A stretch of DNA of 64,000 bases from Idiomarina aquatica (lineage in GTDB: Bacteria; Pseudomonadota; Gammaproteobacteria; Enterobacterales; Alteromonadaceae), in the NCBI RefSeq assembly GCF_004362895.1, contig NZ_SNXI01000006.1:53972-117971 (forward strand). Reading direction: 5' to 3'. Shown here piece by piece: positions 40,489 through 49,203 of this stretch. The stretch's first letter is position 1, and each line of letters begins with the position of its first letter. Both the position numbers and the translations under genes were made by a program. The notes under the pieces were generated by a model. That model made no database searches, was not told the origin of the DNA, and saw only the letters and a list, made by a program, of their open reading frames with translations.

Positions 40489-41694
40489 ATGGAAGTCCCT
40501 GCATTGCTGGCCATCGTCATGGGTCTCTGGGTTGCGCTGATATTGGCTGGCGGACTCGAGGCGTTAAAACACCGATGGCTGGTTAACCGCATTCCGGTGC
40601 GGGTTCACGTTAACGGCACGCGCGGAAAAACCAGCGTCACCCGCCTGATCGCCGCAGGCCTGCGAGCTGGCGGCAAGCGCGTCTGCGCGAAAACTACTGG
40701 CTCTGCGGCCGCCGTTACCGACCCGGACGGGCGCGAATTCCCCATATACCGCATTAGCGGTGCCAATATCATCGAGCAAATGCGAACGCTCAAGCGTATG
40801 GCAAAACTAAAACCAGAAATTGTCGTCATGGAGTGTATGGCGTTGCAACCGCAATATCAGTCGCTTAGCGAATTGCGTATGGTACGTTCGAACGTCGGTG
40901 TCATTACTAATGCGCGCCCTGATCATTTGGATGTGATGGGGCCTGGCGAAGAAGACGTCGCTCTGGCTTTAGCCGGTAGCACCCCAGTCAAAGGCGATCT
41001 GTTTACCGCTGAGCGTGACCTACTGCAAACCTTTGATCATTCATGCAAAGACCGTAACTCCACGTTGCATGGCGTCACCTTGGATGAAGTCGAGGCGATA
41101 TCCGACGACACCATGAGCAAATTCCAATACGCCGAGCATAAGGAGAACGTTGCACTCGCACTCAAAATTTGTCAGCACCTGGGGGTAGAACGGGCAGCAG
41201 CGCTTGAGGGAATGACAGCCTTAGAACCTGAGGCCGGAGCGATGCAGGTTCTGCACATCAACTATTTTAAACGTGAAATCGTTTTTGTTAACGGATTTGC
41301 CGCAAATGACCCTGAATCGACCGGCAAGATTTGGGAAAACATGGTGGAAAAGTTCGGCGCTGAACGACGCAAAATTATGTTGATTAACTGCCGCGCTGAC
41401 CGACCTCATCGCTCTCAGCAAATGGCCGAGGAAGCGGGTCAATGGACCACTCCCGATAAAGTTATTTTAATGGGCTCCGGCTGCTTTGTGTTTGTGCGTA
41501 ACGCCGTTAAGCACGGCCTAGATCCCGAGAAACTATTAGTCCTGGAAGGCGGTGATACGGTTGATATTACTGAAACCATTCTAGAAGAATCCGCTAGCAA
41601 CGCGCTGGTTGTCGGTATGTGTAATATTCATGGTGGCGGTGAAGAAGTTGCGCGCTTCTTTCAAAACCGTGCTGTCAAAGAGGAAGACTTATGA
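40489..41694 (+). CDS. pgsB: PgsB/CapB-type poly-gamma-glutamate amide ligase
   Basis: Mur-ligase-related ATP-dependent enzyme that links glutamates through the gamma-carboxyl to make poly-gamma-glutamate. It has an N-terminal membrane helix (~3-22), P-loop NGTRGKTS (42-49), VMECMALQPQYQ (~117), GVITNARPDHLDVMGP, and the C-terminal FVNGFAANDPEST, MLINCRADR and GMCNIHGGGE, all closely matching Bacillus PgsB. About 401 residues, as in Bacillus. Two ATGs are adjacent; I chose the second, seven bases from AAGGAG. Its TGA overlaps the pgsC ATG. First gene of a pgsB-pgsC-pgsW cassette. Confidence 0.93.
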   Translation: MEVPALLAIVMGLWVALILAGGLEALKHRWLVNRIPVRVHVNGTRGKTSVTRLIAAGLRAGGKRVCAKTTGSAAAVTDPDGREFPIYRISGANIIEQMRTLKRMAKLKPEIVVMECMALQPQYQSLSELRMVRSNVGVITNARPDHLDVMGPGEEDVALALAGSTPVKGDLFTAERDLLQTFDHSCKDRNSTLHGVTLDEVEAISDDTMSKFQYAEHKENVALALKICQHLGVERAAALEGMTALEPEAGAMQVLHINYFKREIVFVNGFAANDPESTGKIWENMVEKFGAERRKIMLINCRADRPHRSQQMAEEAGQWTTPDKVILMGSGCFVFVRNAVKHGLDPEKLLVLEGGDTVDITETILEESASNALVVGMCNIHGGGEEVARFFQNRAVKEEDL

Positions 41695-42266
41695 TTGCAC
41701 TCAATATTTTAGCCGTTGCTATTGGCGTCGGCCTGTTTTTTACGTTGCTGTTAACACACACGCTTGGCTTAGCCGCAGGCGGTCTGGTTGTACCGGGCTA
41801 TGTCGCCCTACAACTGACCGATCCTTTAAGCCTGGCGATAACGCTGCTAGCCGCATTGATCACCTACTTAATCGTCAAAGTTATCGCTAGCTTTGCCATT
41901 ATTTATGGTCGCCGCCAAACCATTATTATGATTTTGACAGGCTATCTTATTGCCGGTCTCTTTGATTTGTTTATAGGCAACCTGGTTAATTGGGCTGACT
42001 TACAAATGATTGCCGGCGGTGACGATTCGCAGGCACGTGTCGGCATGCTGGAGTCGACAGTCATGATGTCGGTTATGGAAAGCAGCATCATCGGTTACAT
42101 CATTCCCGGATTAATCGCCATTTGGTTTGAGCGGCAAGGTGTACTGCAAACATTATGCGGACTGGCTGTAACTGCTGTGCTGGTGCGCTTAGCGTTAATT
42201 GTCATCATGCCAGAGTCACTAAAAATGTATGAAGCTAGCCAAGCTTTTCAAATGCCCGGTTGGTAA
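41691..42266 (+). CDS. pgsC: PgsC/CapC-type membrane subunit
   Basis: Integral membrane partner of PgsB, needed for polymer synthesis or export. The 191-residue protein has about 4-5 hydrophobic helices (~4-28, 45-68, 76-100, 130-148, 155-172). The N-terminal run with LAAGGLVVPGYVALQLTDPL is the typical CapC signature. Length is somewhat longer than Bacillus CapC (about 150). It overlaps pgsB by four bases (ATGA). Confidence 0.9.
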   Translation: MIALNILAVAIGVGLFFTLLLTHTLGLAAGGLVVPGYVALQLTDPLSLAITLLAALITYLIVKVIASFAIIYGRRQTIIMILTGYLIAGLFDLFIGNLVNWADLQMIAGGDDSQARVGMLESTVMMSVMESSIIGYIIPGLIAIWFERQGVLQTLCGLAVTAVLVRLALIVIMPESLKMYEASQAFQMPGW

Positions 42267-42280
42267 CAGGAGACCCTATA

Positions 42281-43432
42281 ATGAGTAGTTTTACTAAAAT
42301 TTATTGGCGCTCTTCAGGTGTACCGACCTGGGGACTGGTTTTTTTAATCGTGATTGCCATTATTGTGATGATTGCGGCCGAAAAAATGAAACAGCGGGAT
42401 CCCGTGGTAGAAGCAAACTATGCCACCATGGTTAACGCCGCCAAAATCATGCGTGAAGGCATGAACGTACTGCAACCATTGCGTGCGCAGATCGCACCTA
42501 TTAACCCCGAATTTGATCCGCAACGCTCTGGCCTTGTTGGCCTGGAAAATAGCATTGTCACAACTAATCAGGGTGGGCGCGAATCCAAGCAGACCACTAT
42601 TAATCCTAATTGGGCAGCTGTTGCGGTAAAACTGCTCGCTGATGCAGGCGTGAAGGAAGGCGATTTAGTCGCGGTGACCATTTCCGGCTCATTCCCTGCC
42701 ATCAACTTAGCCATATACTCTGCTCTTGAGGCTATGGAAGCCGATGCCGTCATTGTCGCTTCTGCATCATCATCTCAGTGGGGCGCTAACGTACCTAATT
42801 TCTTATGGTTAGATATGGAACGCGAACTGCGCGAAGCCGGCGTAATCAGCTTACATGCGGAGTATTCATCAATCGGCGGTATAGAAGACCGCGGCGTTGG
42901 CATAGCCGACGAGGGCATAGCTTCAATTAGGCGTACGATCGAGCGCGCCGACGTCAAATTTATAGACCCCGCTAACTATCAAGAAGCCGTGGCTGACCGT
43001 ATTGCAATTTTCCGCGAATACTCGGCTGAAAGAAACTACGCTGCTTACGTTAACGTTGGTGGTGGCGCTACCTCGGTGGGTCCTGCAGGCATCGACGATT
43101 TCTTTAAATCAGGTCTGCAAGAGGATGCGCCTGCCAGAGCCTTCGCTGTAGAAACGGTGATGGGTTACTTCCTTAAAGAAGACGTGCCTGGCATTCATTT
43201 TATTGGTATCAAAACCATGGCAGAACGCCATGGTCTGCCGCTGATGCCACAACAAGCTGTACCGGTAGGCAACGGTGGAGTCTATTCTGCAACGACCTAC
43301 AACCGCTGGCTCGCACTCGGCTTAGCCATTGGCTTGTTTGGTTTAACTTGGCTGATAGTACGCTCAGCTCGTATCACCAGCCTATGGCAACGCTCAGGGC
43401 ATAGTGGTAAAGGCACCAAGCCGATGGTTTAA
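42281..43432 (+). CDS. Poly-gamma-glutamate system protein, here called PgsW
   Basis: 383-residue protein of the gamma-Glu-system family found with pgsB and pgsC in place of the usual PgsA. An N-terminal anchor helix (~12-34) and a C-terminal helix (~345-367) flank a large domain with the segments GDLVAVTISGSFPAINLA, ASASSSQWGANVPNFLWLD and VNVGGGATSVG, rich in Ser/Gly loops; no metal-phosphatase motif is visible. Probably exposed to the periplasm. Function unknown; it may act in polymer initiation, release or export. An ATG seven codons upstream is rejected in favour of the one with GGAG eight bases before it. Confidence 0.8.
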   Translation: MSSFTKIYWRSSGVPTWGLVFLIVIAIIVMIAAEKMKQRDPVVEANYATMVNAAKIMREGMNVLQPLRAQIAPINPEFDPQRSGLVGLENSIVTTNQGGRESKQTTINPNWAAVAVKLLADAGVKEGDLVAVTISGSFPAINLAIYSALEAMEADAVIVASASSSQWGANVPNFLWLDMERELREAGVISLHAEYSSIGGIEDRGVGIADEGIASIRRTIERADVKFIDPANYQEAVADRIAIFREYSAERNYAAYVNVGGGATSVGPAGIDDFFKSGLQEDAPARAFAVETVMGYFLKEDVPGIHFIGIKTMAERHGLPLMPQQAVPVGNGGVYSATTYNRWLALGLAIGLFGLTWLIVRSARITSLWQRSGHSGKGTKPMV

Positions 43433-43504
43433 ACCGTAATCAGTAGATAAAAATCAATTAAAGGCCCTATTTTCGATAAGGCATTTGCATATTGGCTCAA
43501 TATC

Positions 43505-43531
43505 GCTAACACTAACACAGAGTTAGTTAGC
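43505..43531. promoter_or_regulatory. Inverted repeat before the dehydrogenase gene
   Basis: GCTAACACTAAC and GTTAGTTAGC around ACAGA; the inner CTAAC/GTTAG pair is perfect and the outer GCTAAC/GTTAGC pair is perfect apart from a two-base bulge. It touches the AGGAG ribosome site. It may be an operator or a translation-blocking hairpin. Confidence 0.4.
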
Positions 43532-43542
43532 AGGAGTTCGTC

Positions 43543-44310
43543 ATGGAACAACGTTTACAAGATAAAGTAGCCATCATTACGGGTGGTGCCGCAGGCATTG
43601 GTAAAGCGACCGCTGAACTGTTCGTAAAACATGGCGCCAAAGTCATGTTAGTTGATATTAACGCCGATGAACTGCAACAAACAGCCGCTGCATTTAATCA
43701 AGCTGAGGTAAAATGGATTGCGGCAGACGTGGCCGATGAAGCCGCAGTTAAGGATTATGTTGCGCAAACCGTCGCTCACTTTGGGCGGGTCGATATATTT
43801 TTCAATAACGCCGGTATCGAGGGCAAAATGGGGCCCATTGCGGAACAGTCGTTAGACAATTTTGATCGTGTCATGGCGGTGAACGTTCGAGGGGCTTTTC
43901 TAGGATTAAAATACGTACTGCAGGAGATGCAAAAGCAAGGTTCAGGCAGTGTCATTAACATGTCCTCTGTGGCAGGTTTAGATGGCACCGCCACGGCGGC
44001 GCCTTATGTCACTTCAAAACACGCCGTTACCGGCTTAACTAAATGTGCCGCACTAGATGTCGCCGCACAAAATATTCGCGTTAACTCGGTTCACCCTTCA
44101 CCCATCAATACGCGTATGATGCGCTCCATTGAAGAATTATTTAGCCCCGGCCATGGTGACGAAGCCAAACAAAAGCTGGAACGCGGCATTCCTATGCAAC
44201 GCTATGGGGAGTCAGCAGAAGTGGCTAACCTGGTACTGTTTTTAGCCAGTGATGAAAGTAGCTTTATTACCGGCTGCCAGTACCGTGTCGACGGTGGTAT
44301 GGGGGCATGA
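43543..44310 (+). CDS. Short-chain dehydrogenase/reductase
   Basis: 255-residue classical SDR. NAD(P)-binding GGAAGIGKATAE (~14-25), the structural NNAGIEG (~90), catalytic Ser (INMSSVAG, ~142), and YVTSKHAVTG with Tyr and Lys of the active site. D39 after LVDIN suggests NAD(H) rather than NADPH. Substrate unknown. GGAG precedes the ATG and the stop overlaps the yhiI-like start (ATGA), so it is the first gene of the export operon, which is unusual company for an SDR. Confidence 0.9.
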   Translation: MEQRLQDKVAIITGGAAGIGKATAELFVKHGAKVMLVDINADELQQTAAAFNQAEVKWIAADVADEAAVKDYVAQTVAHFGRVDIFFNNAGIEGKMGPIAEQSLDNFDRVMAVNVRGAFLGLKYVLQEMQKQGSGSVINMSSVAGLDGTATAAPYVTSKHAVTGLTKCAALDVAAQNIRVNSVHPSPINTRMMRSIEELFSPGHGDEAKQKLERGIPMQRYGESAEVANLVLFLASDESSFITGCQYRVDGGMGA

Positions 44311-45362
44311 ACAAACGCAATAGTGTGATCGCCGTTGTTGTTATCGTCCTGGCATTTTTTATTTACCTGAGTGTGAACCAGGACGAGCCCGAATACACTG
44401 AGATTGTTAGCGGTAACGGCCGTATCGAAGCGGTCGAGATCAACATTGCTACCAAAATTGCCGGACGCCTGGAGCAGGTGTGGGTGAATGACGGTGATTT
44501 TGTGTTAAGTGGTGATAAATTAGCACAACTCGATACCTCGTCACTGCAAGCCGAATTGCACCAAGCTCAGGCACAACAAAAACAAGCTAACACGGCAATC
44601 ACCACCGCTGAAAGCCAGATCAATCAACGTCAGGCAGAGCAACAGGCGACCGTCGCATTAGTCAAACAACGGCAAGCCGAACTAGAGCTGGCTGAAAAGC
44701 GTTTACAACGGATCCGCTCATTAGCTGAGCAAGGGTCTGTATCAACCCAAGACTTAGACGATGCACGCGCCGCGGTCGTAAGCTCTGAATCCGCTGTTGC
44801 TGCGGCCAAATCGCAACTGGCAGCCAGTGAGGCCGCCATTCAAACGGCCCGCTCACAACTGGCTAACACCGAAGCGGCGGCGGAGGCTGCTGCCGCCACA
44901 CTAGAACGGGTGCAAACCCAGATCGATGACAGCCTGTTATTAGCGCCCCGGGATGGCCGCGTACAATATATTATTGCTCGCCCCGGCGAAGTCGTTGCCG
45001 CCGGTGGTCGCGTCATCAATATGGTGGATGTCAGCGACGTCTATATGACCCTATTTTTGCCGACCACTGCGATCGGTAAAATTTCGCTGGGTAGCGAAGC
45101 GAGGATCGTCCTTGATGCACTGCCCGAGGTAAACATTCCAGCCCAAGTTAGCTTTATTTCTGATGTTGCACAGTTTACGCCAAAAACCGTAGAAACTCGC
45201 GAGGAGCGAGAAAAGCTCATGTTCCGGGTGCGTGTTAGTATTAACAAGGCGTTACTACAGCAACACTTAGAGCAGGTGAAAACCGGTTTGCCCGGTGTCG
45301 CCTATATTAAGTTTGATTCGCGCTCCGCCTGGCCGAAAGCACTGCAAACGGAGCTTAATTGA
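44307..45362 (+). CDS. yhiI: Periplasmic adaptor of a YhiI-RbbA-YhhJ exporter
   Basis: HlyD/MFP-family protein (351 residues) with an N-terminal membrane anchor (~6-22), paired lipoyl half-motifs and a long helical hairpin (~75-205). The wording around GNGRIEAVEINIATKIAGRL, LAPRDGRVQYIIARPGEV and VAQFTPKTVETREER follows E. coli YhiI closely. It links the inner membrane ABC transporter to an outer membrane channel, not encoded here. It overlaps both neighbours, so the three export genes and the SDR form a coupled unit. Confidence 0.9.
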   Translation: MNKRNSVIAVVVIVLAFFIYLSVNQDEPEYTEIVSGNGRIEAVEINIATKIAGRLEQVWVNDGDFVLSGDKLAQLDTSSLQAELHQAQAQQKQANTAITTAESQINQRQAEQQATVALVKQRQAELELAEKRLQRIRSLAEQGSVSTQDLDDARAAVVSSESAVAAAKSQLAASEAAIQTARSQLANTEAAAEAAAATLERVQTQIDDSLLLAPRDGRVQYIIARPGEVVAAGGRVINMVDVSDVYMTLFLPTTAIGKISLGSEARIVLDALPEVNIPAQVSFISDVAQFTPKTVETREEREKLMFRVRVSINKALLQQHLEQVKTGLPGVAYIKFDSRSAWPKALQTELN

Positions 45363-48085
45363 TGACCGCAGAGGGTGCTCATGTCAGTGCCGTTAATTGT
45401 GCAAACGTCTCGCATCTCTATGGCAAGAAGCAGGCATTAGCTGATATTTCGGTGTCTATTCCTGACGGTAAGCTTTGCGGCATTATAGGACCCGATGGCG
45501 TTGGTAAATCAACCTTTTTATCCTTAGTCGCTGGTGCCAGAAAGCTGCAACAGGGTAGCCTTAACGTGCTCGGCTATGACATCGCCAGCGAACATGAACG
45601 CAAACAATTGCAACGGCAAATTGCCTATATGCCGCAAGGACTCGGTAAAAACCTTTATCCTACGTTGTCGGTGCTGGAGAACTTAAATTTTTTTGCCAAA
45701 TTGTTTGCGCTGCCGCCCCAACAAAGTCGGCAACGCATCAAGTTTTTGTTAAACGCCACCGGTTTGTGGGATTTCCGCCATCGCCCCAGCGGCAAGTTAT
45801 CCGGCGGGATGAAACAAAAGCTAGGACTTTGTTGTGCGTTAATCCATAACCCTAAGCTGCTGCTGTTAGACGAGCCTACCACAGGCGTTGATCCACTCTC
45901 ACGCCGACAGTTCTGGCAGCTGATCCAATCAATTCGACAGCAGCAACCGGAAATAAGTATTATCGTTGCCACGGCTTACATGGACGAGGCGAACTCGTTT
46001 GATTGGCTAGCGACGATTAATCAAGGCAAATTACTCGCCTGCGGCACACCCAACGAACTCCTACAACAGACTCACACCAGCAATCTAAACCAAGCCTTTA
46101 CACAACTGCTGGGTATAGCCACAGAGCAAGCAGAACCCAGTCAATCTGTAAGACCCGCTACAGCAACAAAAGAGATTGCAATCGAAGCCCATGATTTAAC
46201 GTTAAAATTCGGCGATTTTACCGCCGTCAAATCAGCGAGCTTCACGATCAGAAAAGGCGAGATTTTTGGCTTTTTAGGCTCTAACGGCTGTGGCAAAACA
46301 ACCACCATGAAAATGCTGACAGGCCTGCTGCAGCCGACCTCAGGCAATGCTCAACTATTTGATCAGCCGCTGACGGATTATGGCATCGATACGCGCCGGC
46401 GTATTGGTTATATGACACAGAACTTTTCATTGTATGAAGAGCTGACCGTTGCCCAAAACTTACGACTGCACGGCAAGCTGTTTGATTTGTCAGCTCAACA
46501 ATTAGAACAACGCATAGCTACACTAACCGAACAGCTTGGCCTGACAGAGTTACTGCCCTTATTAGCCAAGCAGTTACCCGTAGGTGAGCGCCAGCGTTTA
46601 TCGCTAGCAGTGGCACTTATTCACCAACCCGATATTTTGATCTTAGACGAACCCACCTCTGGTGTGGATCCTGTCGCGCGGGAACAGTTCTGGCAAATTT
46701 TGCAGTCTTTAGCAGATGAGCAAGGCGTTACTATCTTTGTTTCAACCCACTTTATGAACGAAGCTGAGCACTGTCACCGCATTTCCTTAATGCACGCCGG
46801 TGAGGTCTTGATTACCGACACGCCAGAACAGATCATCCAACAAAGCCAGCAAGATAATTTAGAGTCCGCCTTTATTTATTACTTGCAACAAGTCAGCGAC
46901 AGTCACGCGACAACGCAGTTAACTGAAATACAGCAGCAACCGGTTAAGCAACAGCGTGGTTTCAGTCTGCGTCGACTACTCAGTATCAGCCACCGCGAAA
47001 CCCTCGAGTTAGTGCGTGATCCTATTCGCTTGGCCATGGCCCTGATAGGTAGCGTTATTTTAATGTTTGTGTTGGGCTACGGTATCAATATGGATGTTGA
47101 TGAGATTGACTTCGCCGTACTCGACCGCGATCAGACTAACACCAGCCGCGACTATGTTAATAATCTGGCTGGTTCCCGCTACTTTAAGCTGCATGCGGAT
47201 ATCAGTCACTATCAAGCACTGGATGAGCGTATGCGAAACGGTGAAATCAGTCTGGCGCTGGAGTTGCCACCTAACTTTGCCCGCGATTTACAACGCAAGG
47301 ATCCGCTTAGCATCGGTGTTTGGCTCGATGGCGCCATGCCAATGCGCGCCGAAACAGCACAAGGCTATGTTCAAGGTATGCACAACGAATGGCTAAGCCT
47401 GCAATTACAGTCATTAAGTCAATCGCGGCCTTTAGGTCCTGCTATTAATATCGAAAGTCGTTACCGTTACAACCCCGACATTGAAAGCTTAGCCGCAATG
47501 GTACCAGCCGTTATTCCGTTGTTACTCATGTTATTTCCGGCCATATTAACGTCGTTATCCGTGGTACGCGAAAAGGAGCTCGGTTCTATCACCAACTTTT
47601 ACGTGACGCCAACCAAAAAAAGTGAGTTTTTTCTGGGTAAGCAATTACCCTATATCATACTCGGTCTGATTAACTTCTTAATTTTGGTTGCCCAAGCCAC
47701 CCTCATTTTTGACGTTGAACTGAAAGGCAGCTTCGTAGCACTGTCACTAGCCACCGTACTTTACGTGATTGTCGCAACCGCACTTGGGCTCATCATGTCA
47801 GCCTTTTTAAACAGTCAAATAGCCGCCCTGTTTGGCACAGCGTTAGCGACTATTCTTCCGGCATCACAATTTTCCGGCATGATCACACCGGTCACGTCAT
47901 TAGAGGGATTAGCTAAATTTATTGGCGAGATCTATCCTACCTCGTATTACATGATCAGCAGTCGTGGCGCGTTCTCAAAAGCGTTGGGAATGGCGGAGCT
48001 ACTGCCGATGATCACCGGGCTAGCTGTTGCTGCAATGGTCTTCACACTCCTCGGTATCGCTTTGGTTAAGAAGCAGGACGGCTAA
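45362..48085 (+). CDS. rbbA: RbbA-type ABC protein, two ATPase domains fused to a permease
   Basis: 907-residue fusion. ATPase 1: Walker A GPDGVGKS (43-50), LSGGMKQKLGL, LLLDEPTTGVDP. ATPase 2: GSNGCGKTT (~305-313), signature PVGERQRLSL, LILDEPTSGVDP. ABC-2-type membrane domain from about 535. Architecture and the segment YMPQGLGKNLYPTLSVLEN match E. coli RbbA (911), described as a ribosome-associated ATPase but encoded with an exporter. The second signature LPVGERQ departs from LSGGQ. I chose the ATG sharing an A with the yhiI stop (TGATG). Confidence 0.92.
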   Translation: MTAEGAHVSAVNCANVSHLYGKKQALADISVSIPDGKLCGIIGPDGVGKSTFLSLVAGARKLQQGSLNVLGYDIASEHERKQLQRQIAYMPQGLGKNLYPTLSVLENLNFFAKLFALPPQQSRQRIKFLLNATGLWDFRHRPSGKLSGGMKQKLGLCCALIHNPKLLLLDEPTTGVDPLSRRQFWQLIQSIRQQQPEISIIVATAYMDEANSFDWLATINQGKLLACGTPNELLQQTHTSNLNQAFTQLLGIATEQAEPSQSVRPATATKEIAIEAHDLTLKFGDFTAVKSASFTIRKGEIFGFLGSNGCGKTTTMKMLTGLLQPTSGNAQLFDQPLTDYGIDTRRRIGYMTQNFSLYEELTVAQNLRLHGKLFDLSAQQLEQRIATLTEQLGLTELLPLLAKQLPVGERQRLSLAVALIHQPDILILDEPTSGVDPVAREQFWQILQSLADEQGVTIFVSTHFMNEAEHCHRISLMHAGEVLITDTPEQIIQQSQQDNLESAFIYYLQQVSDSHATTQLTEIQQQPVKQQRGFSLRRLLSISHRETLELVRDPIRLAMALIGSVILMFVLGYGINMDVDEIDFAVLDRDQTNTSRDYVNNLAGSRYFKLHADISHYQALDERMRNGEISLALELPPNFARDLQRKDPLSIGVWLDGAMPMRAETAQGYVQGMHNEWLSLQLQSLSQSRPLGPAINIESRYRYNPDIESLAAMVPAVIPLLLMLFPAILTSLSVVREKELGSITNFYVTPTKKSEFFLGKQLPYIILGLINFLILVAQATLIFDVELKGSFVALSLATVLYVIVATALGLIMSAFLNSQIAALFGTALATILPASQFSGMITPVTSLEGLAKFIGEIYPTSYYMISSRGAFSKALGMAELLPMITGLAVAAMVFTLLGIALVKKQDG

Positions 48086-49201
48086 ATGCGTAATCTAAAA
48101 GTTGTTTTTAATTTAGGTATTAAAGAGCTCGTTAGCCTATCGCGCGACCCGATGCTGCTGCTGTTTATCGTGTTAGCCTTTACGGTTTTCGTGTACACAG
48201 CCGCTTCTGCGACTCCACAGACGTTACATAAGACACCTATCGCCGTTATTGATAACGATCGCTCACCCCTATCCCAACAAATTATCAGCGCCTTTATTGA
48301 ACCTTATTTTTTATCCCCTCAACGCGTCACCGCACAACAAGCCGATAGCGAAATGGATCAAGGCCGTTTTACCTTTATTGTGACCATACCATCAAATTTA
48401 CAACGCGATGTGCTTGCTAACCAACAGCCCGAAATTCAAGTGCTAGTCGATGCTACAAGAATGTCACAAGCTTTTACTGGCAACGGTTACATACAAGCGA
48501 TTATTCAATCGGAAGTAGCGCGCTTCACGCAGCAATCTAACGCCATACCCATTGATATTTCGATGCGGACGATGTTTAACGAACAACTCGACAGCGGCTG
48601 GTTCAGTGCGGTTATGGAGTTAATCAACCAGATCACCATGCTCTCTATCATTTTGACAGGGGCGGCATTACTCAGAGAGCGTGAGCATGGCACTATCGAA
48701 CATTTGATGGTCATGCCAATCACACCGTTACACATCATGTTAAGCAAAGTCTGGTCTATGGGGGTAGTGGTATTGCTTGCCGCAAGTTTCTCACTACTTA
48801 TGGTCATTCAACAGGCACTTGCTATTCCGGTTCAAGGCTCACCCAGCTTGTTTTTATTAGGGACGGCACTGCATTTATTCGCAACCACCTCGATTGGTAT
48901 ATTTATGGGTACCTTTGCCCGCACCATGCCGCAATTTGGCTTGCTGTTTTTGTTAGTTATTTTACCCATGCAGATTTTATCGGGGGGCATGACGCCTTTT
49001 GATAGTATGCCGACGCCAGTACAATGGATAATGTCCCTGGCGCCGACATCACATTACACTGCGTTTGGCCAAAGCCTACTGTTTCGTGGGGCAGGCTTTA
49101 GCGTAGTTTGGCCGCAATTAGCTGCTTTGCTGGCCATTGGATTGGCATTTTTCGTTATTTCTTGGCGTAATTTTCAACAACGCTTGGCCGCTATGGCTTA
49201 G
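48086..49201 (+). CDS. yhhJ: YhhJ-type ABC-2 permease
   Basis: 371-residue membrane subunit. N-terminal helix (~20-42), a periplasmic domain with DATRMSQAFTGNGYIQ, and five C-terminal helices; LLREREHGTIEHLMVMPITP and TSIGIFMGTFARTMPQFGLL closely match E. coli YhhJ (374). It directly follows rbbA with no gap, completing the exporter. The gene ends two bases from the convergent LOG gene. Confidence 0.92.
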   Translation: MRNLKVVFNLGIKELVSLSRDPMLLLFIVLAFTVFVYTAASATPQTLHKTPIAVIDNDRSPLSQQIISAFIEPYFLSPQRVTAQQADSEMDQGRFTFIVTIPSNLQRDVLANQQPEIQVLVDATRMSQAFTGNGYIQAIIQSEVARFTQQSNAIPIDISMRTMFNEQLDSGWFSAVMELINQITMLSIILTGAALLREREHGTIEHLMVMPITPLHIMLSKVWSMGVVVLLAASFSLLMVIQQALAIPVQGSPSLFLLGTALHLFATTSIGIFMGTFARTMPQFGLLFLLVILPMQILSGGMTPFDSMPTPVQWIMSLAPTSHYTAFGQSLLFRGAGFSVVWPQLAALLAIGLAFFVISWRNFQQRLAAMA

Positions 49202-49203
49202 TT

